A stretch of DNA of 52,116 nucleotides from an uncultured Planctomycetota bacterium. GTDB taxonomy: Bacteria; Planctomycetota; Phycisphaerae; Phycisphaerales; UBA5793. Shown in pieces: positions 16,822 to 25,106 of the stretch (position 1 is the stretch's first letter; each line of letters starts with the position of its first letter). The notes under the pieces were generated by a model, which did no database searches, was not told the DNA's origin, and saw nothing but the letters and a program-made list of their open reading frames with translations. The stretch covers positions 1 to 52,116 of the forward strand of contig CAADHA010000147.1 of assembly GCA_900696685.1 (NCBI GenBank). Direction: 5' to 3'. Both the position numbers and the translations under genes were made by a program.

Positions 16822-16843
16822 GGCCCCCCGCTCCCGGGGGGCC
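16822..16843. other. Perfect 9-bp GC hairpin next to a start codon
   Basis: GGCCCCCCG (16822-16830) and CGGGGGGCC (16835-16843) form a perfect stem with a 4-base loop, ending 2 bases before the ATG of the minus-strand squalene-synthase-like gene. No T-run follows on either strand, so it is not a standard terminator. In the transcript it would sit over the ribosome-binding region if the 16819 start is right. Confidence 0.55.
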
Positions 16844-16991
16844 GAGGATAGCCCCATAACTGGACATCGCCCGTCGAACAGACCGGGAAAATGGGTTCGG
16901 GGCGGCCAGGAAGCCCGTTGTCCGACCCTTTTTTCCGGAAAAAGCGGGTTTTCCTTTTGCATTCGGCCCACCTGGATGCCATAGTATATGG

Positions 16992-17088
16992 GTTGGTCCG
17001 CTGGACGCAGGTCTGAGCAGGCCAACAACTTACGAACGTGCCATCCACCCGCCGCCGACTCGGAGTTTCTCCGGTCGGCGGTTTTTTT
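16992..17088 (+). ncRNA. Candidate small RNA with intrinsic terminator
   Basis: A strong rho-independent terminator lies on the plus strand at 17052-17088: CCGCCGA pairs with TCGGCGG, an inner CGGAG pairs with CTCCG, and seven Ts follow. No protein gene on the plus strand ends here. Upstream, TTGCAT (16957-16962) and CATAGT (16980-16985) with 17-base spacing could be a promoter, giving a ~97-nt transcript. Its 5' half can fold: GUUGG pairs with CCAAC around an inner CUGGAC/GUCUGAG helix. It does not match the SRP RNA apical motif, and I cannot assign a known family. Confidence 0.4.
17052..17088 (+). terminator. Rho-independent terminator
   Basis: A two-part stem of 7 and 5 base pairs closed by a TTT loop is followed immediately by seven Ts. 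The nearest plus-strand gene is more than 1.9 kb upstream, which is why an untranslated transcript is suspected. Confidence 0.8.
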
Positions 17089-17138
17089 CACGAGATCATC
17101 CACAGTTCATCCGCAGAATGCCGGCGCGATTCAGGTGA

Positions 17139-18599
17139 TCACTCTATTTCAACGGCCGCGAAGACGCGGTCATATCCGACGAATCTCCCCGAAGCGTCGA
17201 GCATGCGCCGACGGACGGTGAAACGGAAGATGCTTCCCGCCTCCGCGCGCTCGAGCGTCTCGTAGAGCCAGCGGGCGCTGCTGCGCACGACCATTCCCAT
17301 TCGGTCTCTTCGGTTGCTCTGCGTGTCTGCGACGGAGCGCAGCGCCTCGCCGTTGACCTCGACGATGATGTCGCCTTCGGTCAGGCCGCTGAGTTGCCCG
17401 AGGCGTCCGGGAGCGAGTTGGGCGATGAGCACACCGCTCTGTTCTCCGAGGCTGCGCAGGTCGCCGTCGCCGAGGTCCTCGAATCGTGCGCCCAGCCGCC
17501 CCCCCCACGCGGGGTTGATCATCGGCCGGCGCTCCGACTCGGGCGTGTTCATCTCGGCCAGGACGACCTCGAAGGCGCGCTTGCGCCCCTCGCGGTACGC
17601 ATCGACGGTGACGCGCCGGCCCGGCTCCATCGCGGCGACCTGGTTGCGCAGGTCCTCGACGTTGCGCACCGTCTGTCCGTTGATCGAGACGAGCACGTCC
17701 TGCGGAAGCAGTCCGGCGCGGCCGGCCGGCTCGTCCGGGTTGACCGACGTCAGCAGCACGCCGTTCTGGTCACGCGCCAGGCCGTAACTCAGCGCCAGCG
17801 CCGGCGTGAGGTCCTGGAGGCCGATGCCAAGCCAGGCCCGCACCACGCGGCGTTTGCTCATCAGTTCGCCGGTGATGTAGCCGGCGAGACGCGCGGGGAT
17901 GGCGAAGCCCAGGCCGTCCGAGCCGCCCGTCTGCGTCACGATTGCCGCGTTCACGCCCACCACCTCGCCGCGCAGGTTGAGCAGCGGCCCCCCGGAGTTG
18001 CCGCGGTTGATCGCCGCGTCCGTCTGAATGAAGTCTTCGTATCCGCGCCGGCCCACGGACGTGCCAACGATGTTCAGCCGCCGGTTCGTCGCGCTGATCA
18101 CGCCGACCGTCACGGTCTGATCCAGGCCGAGGGGAAAGCCGACGGCAACCACCCACTGCCCCACCTCGATGTGGTTGGTCGAGTCGAAGGCCAATGCGCT
18201 CAGGCCCTCCGCATTGACGCGGATGACCGCCAGGTCGGTCAGGGGATCGGCGCCGACGAGGGTGGCGGGGATGATGCGCCCGTCGCTGAACTCAGCGATC
18301 AGGCTCGCCGCCGACTCGACCACGTGGTTGTTGGTCACGAGGTAGCCGCGAGGGTCGATCACGAAGCCGGACCCGCCGACCTTCGCGCCGGAGGCGGTGT
18401 AGCCGGTGATGCGGGCCACGCTGGGTCGAGCCGCCTGGGCGACGGCCCTGAACGCCTCGCTGATCTCCAGCGCCTTCACTACCGCAGGGTGATCATCCTG
18501 GGCCTGCGCCGCGCTGCGCCACGGCCCAGGCACGGCGGCAAGCACGGCAAATACGACAGCCAGGGTCCGATGGTGTCCGAATCTCGTTGCGATGCTCAT
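17139..18599 (-). CDS. HtrA/DegP-family periplasmic serine protease with two PDZ domains
   Basis: The 486-residue protein carries an N-terminal signal peptide (hydrophobic core LAVVFAVLAAVPGP, likely cleavage after AQA near residue 33). The trypsin-like domain has the complete catalytic triad: His92 in VTNNHVV, Asp122 in TDLAVI, and Ser202 in GNSGGP. Two PDZ domains follow (about 255-355 and 375-480; the second includes LSGLTEGDIIVEVNGE). Such proteases degrade or refold damaged envelope proteins. ATG 18599 begins the signal peptide; AAAGGA lies about 14 bases upstream. The gene lies upstream of the candidate small-RNA region and follows ispE's divergent neighbourhood on the same strand as ispE. 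Confidence 0.9.
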   Translation of the reverse strand: MSIATRFGHHRTLAVVFAVLAAVPGPWRSAAQAQDDHPAVVKALEISEAFRAVAQAARPSVARITGYTASGAKVGGSGFVIDPRGYLVTNNHVVESAASLIAEFSDGRIIPATLVGADPLTDLAVIRVNAEGLSALAFDSTNHIEVGQWVVAVGFPLGLDQTVTVGVISATNRRLNIVGTSVGRRGYEDFIQTDAAINRGNSGGPLLNLRGEVVGVNAAIVTQTGGSDGLGFAIPARLAGYITGELMSKRRVVRAWLGIGLQDLTPALALSYGLARDQNGVLLTSVNPDEPAGRAGLLPQDVLVSINGQTVRNVEDLRNQVAAMEPGRRVTVDAYREGRKRAFEVVLAEMNTPESERRPMINPAWGGRLGARFEDLGDGDLRSLGEQSGVLIAQLAPGRLGQLSGLTEGDIIVEVNGEALRSVADTQSNRRDRMGMVVRSSARWLYETLERAEAGSIFRFTVRRRMLDASGRFVGYDRVFAAVEIE

Positions 18600-18677
18600 G
18601 ATAACGTACGGTGTCCTTTCAACTCGATGGCGGCGGTTCCGCAAAGAGGACGCTTCAACTCACTGATACCTTCCCGG

Positions 18678-19649
18678 TCATGCGCCGGTTCGTCGGCGAG
18701 CGCGTCCCGTGCTTCCGGGCGCGCGAGCGGGCGAGGCCGCTGCAGCCGGTTTTTCGAGACCTACGGCCAGTGCGGGCGTCCCGAGCCGCTCCGACGCCGC
18801 GGCGGCCAGCGCGTCCGCCTCCATCTCGTCTCCGCACGCCACGAAGAGGGTCGAGCCGCTGCCCGTGACATGCACAGGCCGCTCCGCGAGTTCGGCCAGA
18901 GCCGCGGCGAGTCTGGCCAGTTGCGGCTGGTGGTCAAAAGCGGCCTGCGCCAGATCGTTGAAGGGATCGCTCGATCCGACGCGGCCTTCGCGCGCCATGG
19001 CCCGCACGCGCCCCGCGGCCGTCTCGAATCCCGCCGGCGTGGCTCCGCGGCGGTCGAAGAGGCGATACACCTCGGCCGTCGCACAACCGTACGGCGGCAG
19101 GCAGAGCACAAGGTGGAGATCGCCGGGGTCACTCACCTCCGCCAGACGTTCGCCGAAGCCTTCGATGACCGCACATCGTCCGGCGATGAAGAAGGGCACA
19201 TCACTGCCCAGCGACGCCGCCAGTTGAACAAGCTGGGCGGCCGGAAGTCGCAGGTCAAAAAGGTCGTTGCAGGCGAGGAGCATGGCCGCGGCATCGCTTG
19301 AGCCGCCGCCAAGGCCGGCGCCGAGCGGAATGCGCTTCTCGATCTTCATCTGCAGCGGCAGGTCGCGCCCCACCGCCTCGCGCAGAAGGAGGTGCGCCCT
19401 TACGGCGAGGTCCTTGAGGATCGGCCAGTTGATCTCCGGCTTGTGGCGGGCGTCTTCCGCCCAGAACAGGCCGTAGCGCGAGAGCGAGCCGGGCGGCAGG
19501 CGCACCACCGTCAGATCGTCGCACAACGACACCGGCGCCATCCACGAGCAGATCGGGTGGCGATGGTCTCCGCTCGCCGGATCGGGCGGGCCGACCGCCA
19601 GAGCGAGATTCACCTTCGCGGGCGCGCGGCGTGACAGCGATTCAGTCAT
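18678..19649 (-). CDS. ispE: 4-diphosphocytidyl-2-C-methyl-D-erythritol kinase
   Basis: IspE is the GHMP-family kinase of the MEP isoprenoid pathway, phosphorylating CDP-methylerythritol. The 323 residues show RAPAKVNLAL at the N-terminus, the GHMP ATP-binding motif PLGAGLGGGSSDAAA (about 106-120), and the C-terminal glycine motif VTGSGSTLFVA. ATG 19649 is chosen because the conserved AKVNL block starts 8 residues later; the open frame upstream is arginine-rich and unconserved. The C-terminus has an alanine/arginine-rich extension. HtrA follows 78 bp downstream on the same strand. The product route connects to the prenyl synthase at 44620-45504. Confidence 0.9.
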   Translation of the reverse strand: MTESLSRRAPAKVNLALAVGPPDPASGDHRHPICSWMAPVSLCDDLTVVRLPPGSLSRYGLFWAEDARHKPEINWPILKDLAVRAHLLLREAVGRDLPLQMKIEKRIPLGAGLGGGSSDAAAMLLACNDLFDLRLPAAQLVQLAASLGSDVPFFIAGRCAVIEGFGERLAEVSDPGDLHLVLCLPPYGCATAEVYRLFDRRGATPAGFETAAGRVRAMAREGRVGSSDPFNDLAQAAFDHQPQLARLAAALAELAERPVHVTGSGSTLFVACGDEMEADALAAAASERLGTPALAVGLEKPAAAASPARAPGSTGRARRRTGA

Positions 19650-19821
19650 GCGCCAAGAGGGTAGCGCGATCGCGCGCCGCCGAGGCGCAAGACCCTGCCG
19701 CATGCGAACCTCCCGCACGCCGCGAGACCGCTCACGGCATCGCTTCCGGCGACCATTGCGGCTAACCTCACGCGCCGTTTGCCCCGATATGCGATGTGAC
19801 CCCGACGCGCGTGTGAGCGAC

Positions 19822-21444
19822 ATGGCGAAAAGACGCCCCTCGAAGAACACCAGGATGCGCCGAAGCAGACGCACGCGCCCCGGATTGGCCGCGAAGCCGC
19901 AGGCGGCGGAGGAGCGCACGCCCAACGCGCGCGTGCTGGGCAGTCAGTCCCTCGCAACGATTCCAACGACCGGCCCGCTCATCGGGCGCGACAAGCCTGT
20001 GCAGGTGAGGACCGCGATCCTCGGCGCCGGGATTGCCGGCATGTCCGCCGCACTCCACCTCAGGCAGGACTACGCCATTTTCGAGCAGGCCGAACGCATC
20101 GGCGGACTGTGCTGCACGGAGAACTTCGGCGGCTTTCTCTTTGACCGCTCGATCCACATCCTCTATACCAGGCAGCCCTACGCCAAGAAGTTCATCACCG
20201 GCGTCCTCGGGAGCAACTTCAGCCTGCGCCCCAAGTACTCCTACATCTTCTCTCACGGCGCGTACACGGCCTATCCATATCAATCCAACACCTTCGGCCT
20301 GCCGCATGATGTGGTGGTGCGCAACCTCATGGGTCTGATTGAGGCGACGTACACGAAGCCGCAGCGCGAGCCGCGCAACTTCAAGGAGTGGGCCTACGCG
20401 ACCTTCGGCGCGGGCATCACCGAAGAGTTCTTCCTGCCGTTCAATTACAAGGTCTGGGCGATCGATCAGGAGGAGATGAGTTACGACTGGATCGCCGACC
20501 GCGTGCTCACGCCTCCGATCAGGACGGCCATCGAAGGCGCCATCGCGCCGAGCAAGGGCGAGTACGGCCCCAACGCGAAGTTCTGGTATCCGAAGAAGGG
20601 CGGCATGGAGAGCCTGCCGCGCGCGATGGGAAGCCACTTGAATGACGGCTCGGTCCACACGTTCACACGCGTCAAGACCATCCACGTCGCCAGGCACATC
20701 CTCGAGTTTGAGGACGGCTCGACGTGCAGGTACGACTCGCTCATCTCGACGGCCCCGATCAGCAGACTGGCGCAACTGGCCGACGAAGTGCCCGCCGAGG
20801 TGCAGGCGGCGGTGGGCAAACTCAAGTGGAACACCGTCTACACCGTGAACATCGGCCTGGAGATTCCGAATCTCACGCCGATGCACTGGGCGTACTACCC
20901 CGATCCGAAACTCATCTTCCACCGCCTGAGTTGGCCCAAGAACTTCGCCGCGAGCATGGCCCCGCCCAACTGCTCGTCGGTGGCGGCGGAGATCTCGGTG
21001 AGCCAGTGGAAGGACGTCGGCCCGACGGACGCAAAGACGCTTCTGCGCAGAACAATCGACGGCCTGATCCGCATCGGCCTCATCACGCGCAAGCAGGCGG
21101 GCAGGATCAAGCCGGCGCACTGCGGCGTGGTGCGCCTCGAACCCGCCTACGTCATCTACACCTGGGACCACCGGGCCGCGACGAAAGCCATTCACGACTG
21201 GCTCGAAAGCCATGACATCTACGCCTGCGGGCGCTTCGGCGACTTCGAGTACCTCAACATGGATCACTCGATCCTCTCGGGCAGGCGCGCGGCCGAGAAA
21301 CTGTTGAAGCGCGACCTGAGCGCCTTTCCATTGAAGGGCGTCGATGAAGCGGCGCTGGAGCGCTGGATCGCCGCCGACTTCCAGGTCGGCGTCGCGCACA
21401 CCGACGCCGCGATCGATGCGAAGTTGAAGGCGCAGGGGGCGTAG
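19822..21444 (+). CDS. FAD-dependent amine-oxidase/UDP-galactopyranose-mutase-like protein
   Basis: The 540-residue protein has an N-terminal dinucleotide-binding motif, AILGAGIAGMSAALHL, followed by FEQAERIGGLC, the FAD-binding pattern of the protoporphyrinogen oxidase/UGM-like family (NAD_binding_8). A C-terminal YACGRFGDFEYLNMDHSILSGRRAAE block is the second FAD-contacting segment. Related proteins are often encoded near polysaccharide genes and called UDP-galactopyranose mutase-like; the substrate is unknown. The first ~55 residues from ATG 19822 are basic and unconserved, so the true start may be later. It is divergent from ispE and 142 bp before the ArsR gene; co-regulation with the latter is not evident. 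Confidence 0.75.
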   Translation: MAKRRPSKNTRMRRSRRTRPGLAAKPQAAEERTPNARVLGSQSLATIPTTGPLIGRDKPVQVRTAILGAGIAGMSAALHLRQDYAIFEQAERIGGLCCTENFGGFLFDRSIHILYTRQPYAKKFITGVLGSNFSLRPKYSYIFSHGAYTAYPYQSNTFGLPHDVVVRNLMGLIEATYTKPQREPRNFKEWAYATFGAGITEEFFLPFNYKVWAIDQEEMSYDWIADRVLTPPIRTAIEGAIAPSKGEYGPNAKFWYPKKGGMESLPRAMGSHLNDGSVHTFTRVKTIHVARHILEFEDGSTCRYDSLISTAPISRLAQLADEVPAEVQAAVGKLKWNTVYTVNIGLEIPNLTPMHWAYYPDPKLIFHRLSWPKNFAASMAPPNCSSVAAEISVSQWKDVGPTDAKTLLRRTIDGLIRIGLITRKQAGRIKPAHCGVVRLEPAYVIYTWDHRAATKAIHDWLESHDIYACGRFGDFEYLNMDHSILSGRRAAEKLLKRDLSAFPLKGVDEAALERWIAADFQVGVAHTDAAIDAKLKAQGA

Positions 21445-21509
21445 GCTGCTCACGGTCCCGCGAGGATCCCCGGCGGCTCCGCCGCCTCGGGTGAATCCCC
21501 GGATTTCGC

Positions 21510-21570
21510 GATGTTTTGCGAACATCTTCATATATAGTGTACTATTGATATGTCTATGATCGTATACTAT
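21510..21570 (+). promoter_or_regulatory. arsR promoter with three inverted repeats
   Basis: This AT-rich stretch carries a perfect dyad GATGTT-ttgcg-AACATC (21510-21526), a second ATAGT-gt-ACTAT (21534-21545), and a third ATcGTATACtAT (21559-21570). TTGCGA (21516-21521) and TACTAT (21540-21545), 18 bases apart, could be the promoter, with the second dyad covering the -10. The second and third dyads resemble each other and are good candidates for ArsR operators, giving autorepression of the downstream genes. Confidence 0.55.
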
Positions 21571-21586
21571 GGGCAAGGAGAACTCC

Positions 21587-21907
21587 ATGCCGCGCGCCGC
21601 CGCCCGCCCCGCCCCGCGACCCATCGCCGACGCCACCTTCGACCGCGCCGCAGCCGTTCTCCGCATCCTCGCCCACCCCGTGCGACTGCGGCTGCTCGAC
21701 CGGCTCCTTCGCGGCCCGGTGCATGTCGGCCGCCTGGCCGAGCAACTCGACCTCCCCCAGGCCGTCGTCAGCCAGCACCTCGCCCAGATGCGCTCCTACG
21801 GCATCGTCGAATCGCGGCGAGAGGAGCGCCGGGTTTACTACCACGTCATCAACCCCCACGCTCGTCACCTGCTCGCCTGCATCCGCAGGCACGGCGACGG
21901 GCGCTGA
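21587..21907 (+). CDS. ArsR-family transcriptional regulator
   Basis: This small (106-residue) winged-helix regulator shows the ArsR pattern: LRILAHPVRLRLLDRLLRGPVHVGRLAEQL, the recognition helix region LPQAVVSQHLAQMRSYGIVESRREERRVYYHV. Its position ahead of a YeeE/YedE pair matches BigR/SqrR-type regulators, which sense persulfide through two cysteines. Only one cysteine is present here (Cys near the C-terminus, LLACIRR), so that dithiol mechanism cannot operate as described. ATG 21587 is chosen because AAGGAG ends 6 bases upstream; ATG 21569 has no such site. Confidence 0.87.
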   Translation: MPRAAARPAPRPIADATFDRAAAVLRILAHPVRLRLLDRLLRGPVHVGRLAEQLDLPQAVVSQHLAQMRSYGIVESRREERRVYYHVINPHARHLLACIRRHGDGR

Positions 21908-21953
21908 CGCAACGTTGAATCGCGCGGCCCGCGGGCCGCAGAAAGGAGCCGCC

Positions 21954-22508
21954 ATGCTCAATCTTCTCAATCGCTCGCGCTGGTCACCTTATGTCGTCGG
22001 CGCGGGCATCGGCATCCTCTCGTGGATCACCTTCGGCCTGATGCACAAGGCGCTGGGCACAAGCACGAGTTTCGTCTCCGCCGCGGGCGCGATTGAGTCG
22101 CTGGTCGCGCCGGATCACGTCAGGGCCAACGAGTACTTCGTCAAGACCTTCCTCGGCGAGGGCAAGTTCTTCCTCGACTGGCAGATGATGCTCGTCATCG
22201 GGCTGTTCCTGGGTGCGCTGATCTCGGCGCGGCTGGGTCGCTCCTACCACGTTGAGAAGGTGCCCGAGTTGTGGGCCTCCCGCTTCGGGCCCGGCAGGGC
22301 GCGGCGCTACGCGGCCGCGTTCCTCGGCGGCGTGCTCGTGCTCTTCGGCGCCCGCCTCGCGGACGGGTGCACCTCCGGCCACGGCATCAGTGGCGGGCTG
22401 CAACTGGCCGTCAGCAGTTGGACCTTCTTCATCTCCTTCTTCGCCGCGGGCCTAATCACCGCGATGCTCGTCTACGGAAAGGCAGGCCGCCGTCATGCTC
22501 AAGGCTGA
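21954..22508 (+). CDS. YeeE/YedE-family sulfur transporter, first half
   Basis: The 184-residue inner-membrane protein has about four helices and the cysteine motif DGCTSGHGISGG (around 138-148) typical of the YeeE/YedE (TsuA, PmpA/B) family, which imports thiosulfate or other sulfur species. In this form the transporter is divided into two half-size proteins. GAAAGGAG precedes ATG 21954. Its 3' end overlaps the second half by 14 bases, so the two are co-translated, and both presumably assemble together. The upstream ArsR gene is 46 bp away. Confidence 0.85.
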   Translation: MLNLLNRSRWSPYVVGAGIGILSWITFGLMHKALGTSTSFVSAAGAIESLVAPDHVRANEYFVKTFLGEGKFFLDWQMMLVIGLFLGALISARLGRSYHVEKVPELWASRFGPGRARRYAAAFLGGVLVLFGARLADGCTSGHGISGGLQLAVSSWTFFISFFAAGLITAMLVYGKAGRRHAQG

Positions 22509-23082
22509 TCCCAATCTCTGGAACCTCATCACCGGACTTCTCACCGGACTGGTCTTCGGCTTCCTCCTCCAGCGCGGAGCCGTCACTCGCTTCCGCACCA
22601 TCGTCGGCCAGTTCCTCTGGACCGATCACACGGTTCTGCGGACAATGCTGACGGCGGTGGTCGTCGGCTCGATCGGTGTGTACGCGATGCACCAGTTGTG
22701 GGACGTTCCGCTGCACCTCAAGAGCGCGACGCTCCTGGCCAATGCGCTTGGCGGTCTGATCTTCGGCATCGGCATGGCTGTCCTCGGCTACTGCCCCGGC
22801 ACGGGCGTCGGGGCGATGGGCGAAGGCTCGCGCCACGCGATCTTCGGCGTCCTCGGAATGCTCACGGGCGCTGCGCTCTACGCCGAGGTCTACCCCTGGG
22901 TGAAGGCGACGATTCTCCCCGTCGGCGACCTCGGCAAGACGACGCTGGCGGTGCAGACGGGCCTCTCGCCGTGGATCATCATCCTTGTGCTCGCGGCCGC
23001 AGCGGGCGCGCTCTTTGCGATCCTCGCGTGCCGGGGGCACTGCTCGCACCATCGCGCTGAGCCGCGACTGTCGCCGCGATGA
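22495..23082 (+). CDS. YeeE/YedE-family sulfur transporter, second half
   Basis: The 195-residue membrane protein carries the second conserved cysteine motif, GYCPGTGVGAMGEG (about 98-111), within about five hydrophobic helices. Together with the upstream half it reproduces a full-length YeeE-like channel, where the cysteines hand thiosulfate sulfur through the membrane. The C-terminus ends in a cysteine/histidine-rich tail (ACRGHCSHHR) that I cannot interpret; it could bind metal or a sulfur carrier. Confidence 0.85.
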   Translation: MLKADPNLWNLITGLLTGLVFGFLLQRGAVTRFRTIVGQFLWTDHTVLRTMLTAVVVGSIGVYAMHQLWDVPLHLKSATLLANALGGLIFGIGMAVLGYCPGTGVGAMGEGSRHAIFGVLGMLTGAALYAEVYPWVKATILPVGDLGKTTLAVQTGLSPWIIILVLAAAAGALFAILACRGHCSHHRAEPRLSPR

Positions 23083-23212
23083 GCAGGGGACGCAGAACGC
23101 ATGCGCGAGCGACTCGCTGCCCCGGGGATCTCGCGCGTCTCCGAATGCGCGCTTCGGGACATGCGGACCAGTCGCGGCGCAGCAGGATGATGCCATACCC
23201 ACGCCCGCGTCC

Positions 23213-23443
23213 ATGCTGACTTCCGTGCGGCCTGGCACATCGCCCGAGTCGCTTGATGATCTCGTGCCGGAGTATCTCGAAGCGGTCCCGATCGATCCGG
23301 CCTCCGGAAAGGCCTACGGCTATCGCCTGCTCACCGACGACCCCGATGGCCGCCCCTACCTGCACTACTCGTTCGGCGTCGATGGCGCGGATGACGGTGG
23401 TGAAGAAGGATGGATCATGGACTGGTACAACCCTGAGAAGTAG
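23213..23443 (+). CDS. Small protein or gene remnant resembling planctomycete C-terminal segments
   Basis: The 76 residues from ATG 23213 include LDDLVPEYLEAVPIDPASGK..., followed by YSFGVDGADDGG. This matches the C-terminal region of exported planctomycete proteins with the pattern LVPxYLxxVPxDPxxGKP ... YSVGxDGxDDGG, also seen in pseudopilin-like sequences. No N-terminal domain or signal peptide is visible upstream, so it may be the tail of a decayed gene rather than a complete protein. There is no good ribosome-binding site. Confidence 0.4.
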   Translation: MLTSVRPGTSPESLDDLVPEYLEAVPIDPASGKAYGYRLLTDDPDGRPYLHYSFGVDGADDGGEEGWIMDWYNPEK

Positions 23444-23873
23444 GGCGCGGATCACGTGATCAACCGGCCGCGCAACATTCCGGGCGAGTCGCATCGCGGT
23501 CGCCTGCCGCGCGGGGTTCGGAGGCGGCGCCCGTTCGTCCTCGCTGGCGCGTCGGTCTGGTTCCTGCGTCGCCGCCGATTCTGTTTCCCTCCGCGGTCTC
23601 TGCGGTGGATGGGATTTTCCCGGTTCGTTTGCGGGCGCCCGCCCAGTGCGCTCCCCTGCGCTGAGCCTCCGAGTCACGGCTCAACGGCTCGATGCCATTC
23701 CCTGGTGCCTGGTGCCAATTGCCTCGTGCCCGCCTCAGGCATCACCCTTACTGGCAGTTTAACCCCCCCGCGCTATACTCCCGCCCGTTGCAGCCGAGGC
23801 AGACCGCCTTGCGCGCTGCACGTATCCGCATCATTGCGACCCGCGTTTTCGCGAAACGGAGAGGATTGTTACG
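23444..23873. other. 430-bp intergenic region before sat
   Basis: I see no protein gene. It holds one copy of the dispersed 44-bp repeat (23644-23685), and a likely sat promoter with TATACT at 23774-23779; a matching -35 is unclear. The direct-repeat-like run TGGTGCCTGGTGCC near 23701-23720 is low-complexity. Confidence 0.5.
23644..23685 (+). repeat. Dispersed 44-bp intergenic repeat, diverged copy 3
   Basis: This matches the copies at 8002-8046 and 50523-50566 in order and spacing (GTGCGCTC..TGCGC.GAGCCT..G.GTC.CGGCT.AAC) with several substitutions. Same orientation in the window. Confidence 0.45.
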
Positions 23874-25046
23874 ATGTCCAATGGTCTGATTGCCGCCCAT
23901 GGCGGAAAGCTCATCAACCGCCTGGTGGACTCGGCCACGGCCGGGAAACTCAAGTCCGAGGCCCAGGGACTGCCGCGCCTCAACCTCACTCCCAAGCAGT
24001 CCTGCGACCTCGAACTCATCGGCAACGGCGGCTACAGCCCGCTCACCGGCTTCATGGGCAAGGCCGACTTCGAGAGCGTCTGTACGAAGATGACCCTCGC
24101 CGGCGGCGATGTCTGGGCCATTCCCGTCCTCCTCTCCGTGGACAAGGCCAAGGCCCCGAAGGTCGGCGACCGCGTCGCCCTCCACGCCCCCAATGGAGTG
24201 CTCCAGGGCGTCATGAGCGTCACCGAAGTCTTCTCCCACGATAAGAAACTCGAGATTCCCAATGTCTTCCGCACCGAAGACCCTGCCCACCCCGGCGCGG
24301 CCAAGGTGCTCGAAGAAGGCGACACCTGCGTCGCCGGGCCGGTCGATGTCGTGACACTTTGCGTCGATCCCGATGGGCCCGAGGCGTTTCTGGACATGCG
24401 CCTCACCCCCCTCCAGACCCGCGATCAGTTCAAGCAGCGCGGCTGGAAGACGGTCGTCGCCTTTCAGACCCGCAACCCCATCCACCGCGCCCACGAGTAC
24501 GTGTGCAAGTGCGCTCAGGAGATCGTGGACGGCCTTCTCATTCACCCGCTGGTGGGCGAGACGAAGGCCGGCGACATTCCCGCCGATGTGCGAATGGAGT
24601 GCATCAACATCCTCGTCGAGGGCTATTTCCATCCGAAGAACACGATGGTGAGCGTGCTGCCCGCGGCGATGCGCTACGCCGGGCCGCGCGAAGCCATTCA
24701 TCATGCCATCATGCGCAAGAACTACGGCTGTTCGCACTTCATCGTCGGCCGCGACCACGCCGGCGTGGGCAACTACTACGGCACCTACGACGCCCAGAAG
24801 ATCTTCGACGAAGTGGACATGGACAACCTCGCGATCCAGCCGCTCAAGTTCGAGCACTCCGCGTGGTCGAAGAAGTACGGCGGCATGGTCAGCCAGAAAA
24901 CCTTCCCCTGGACGGACGGAGACATCATCAACCTCTCGGGCACGAAGGTGCGCGACATGCTCAAGGCGGGCGAGAGGCCGCCGGCGGAGTTCAGCCGTCC
25001 GGAAGTCGCCGACGTGCTCATCCGGTGGGCGCAGAGCGCGGGGTGA
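23874..25046 (+). CDS. sat: ATP sulfurylase (sulfate adenylyltransferase)
   Basis: Sat makes adenosine 5'-phosphosulfate from sulfate and ATP, or runs in reverse in sulfur oxidation. The 390-residue, single-domain form has the three diagnostic motifs: FQTRNPIHRAHE (about 199-210), HPLVGETKAGDIP, and IVGRDHAGVGNYY. The length suits the homo-oligomeric prokaryotic Sat without an APS-kinase domain. The gene has GGAGAGG upstream of ATG 23874. It follows the YeeE/YedE pair, so import and activation of inorganic sulfur may be linked, though a separate promoter appears to lie at 23774. APS reductase or kinase is not in this window. Confidence 0.94.
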   Translation: MSNGLIAAHGGKLINRLVDSATAGKLKSEAQGLPRLNLTPKQSCDLELIGNGGYSPLTGFMGKADFESVCTKMTLAGGDVWAIPVLLSVDKAKAPKVGDRVALHAPNGVLQGVMSVTEVFSHDKKLEIPNVFRTEDPAHPGAAKVLEEGDTCVAGPVDVVTLCVDPDGPEAFLDMRLTPLQTRDQFKQRGWKTVVAFQTRNPIHRAHEYVCKCAQEIVDGLLIHPLVGETKAGDIPADVRMECINILVEGYFHPKNTMVSVLPAAMRYAGPREAIHHAIMRKNYGCSHFIVGRDHAGVGNYYGTYDAQKIFDEVDMDNLAIQPLKFEHSAWSKKYGGMVSQKTFPWTDGDIINLSGTKVRDMLKAGERPPAEFSRPEVADVLIRWAQSAG

Positions 25047-25106
25047 GCAGATCAAGCGCGTCGCGCATTCGCTCACAAATCACGAATCGCATGCCGAAGC
25101 CCAGGT

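Noticed and set aside
16929-16943. Bidirectional terminator at the palindrome TTTTTCCGGAAAAA
   Set aside because: The paired arms are A/T runs with only four G/C bases in the centre, so the stem would be weak and has no loop.
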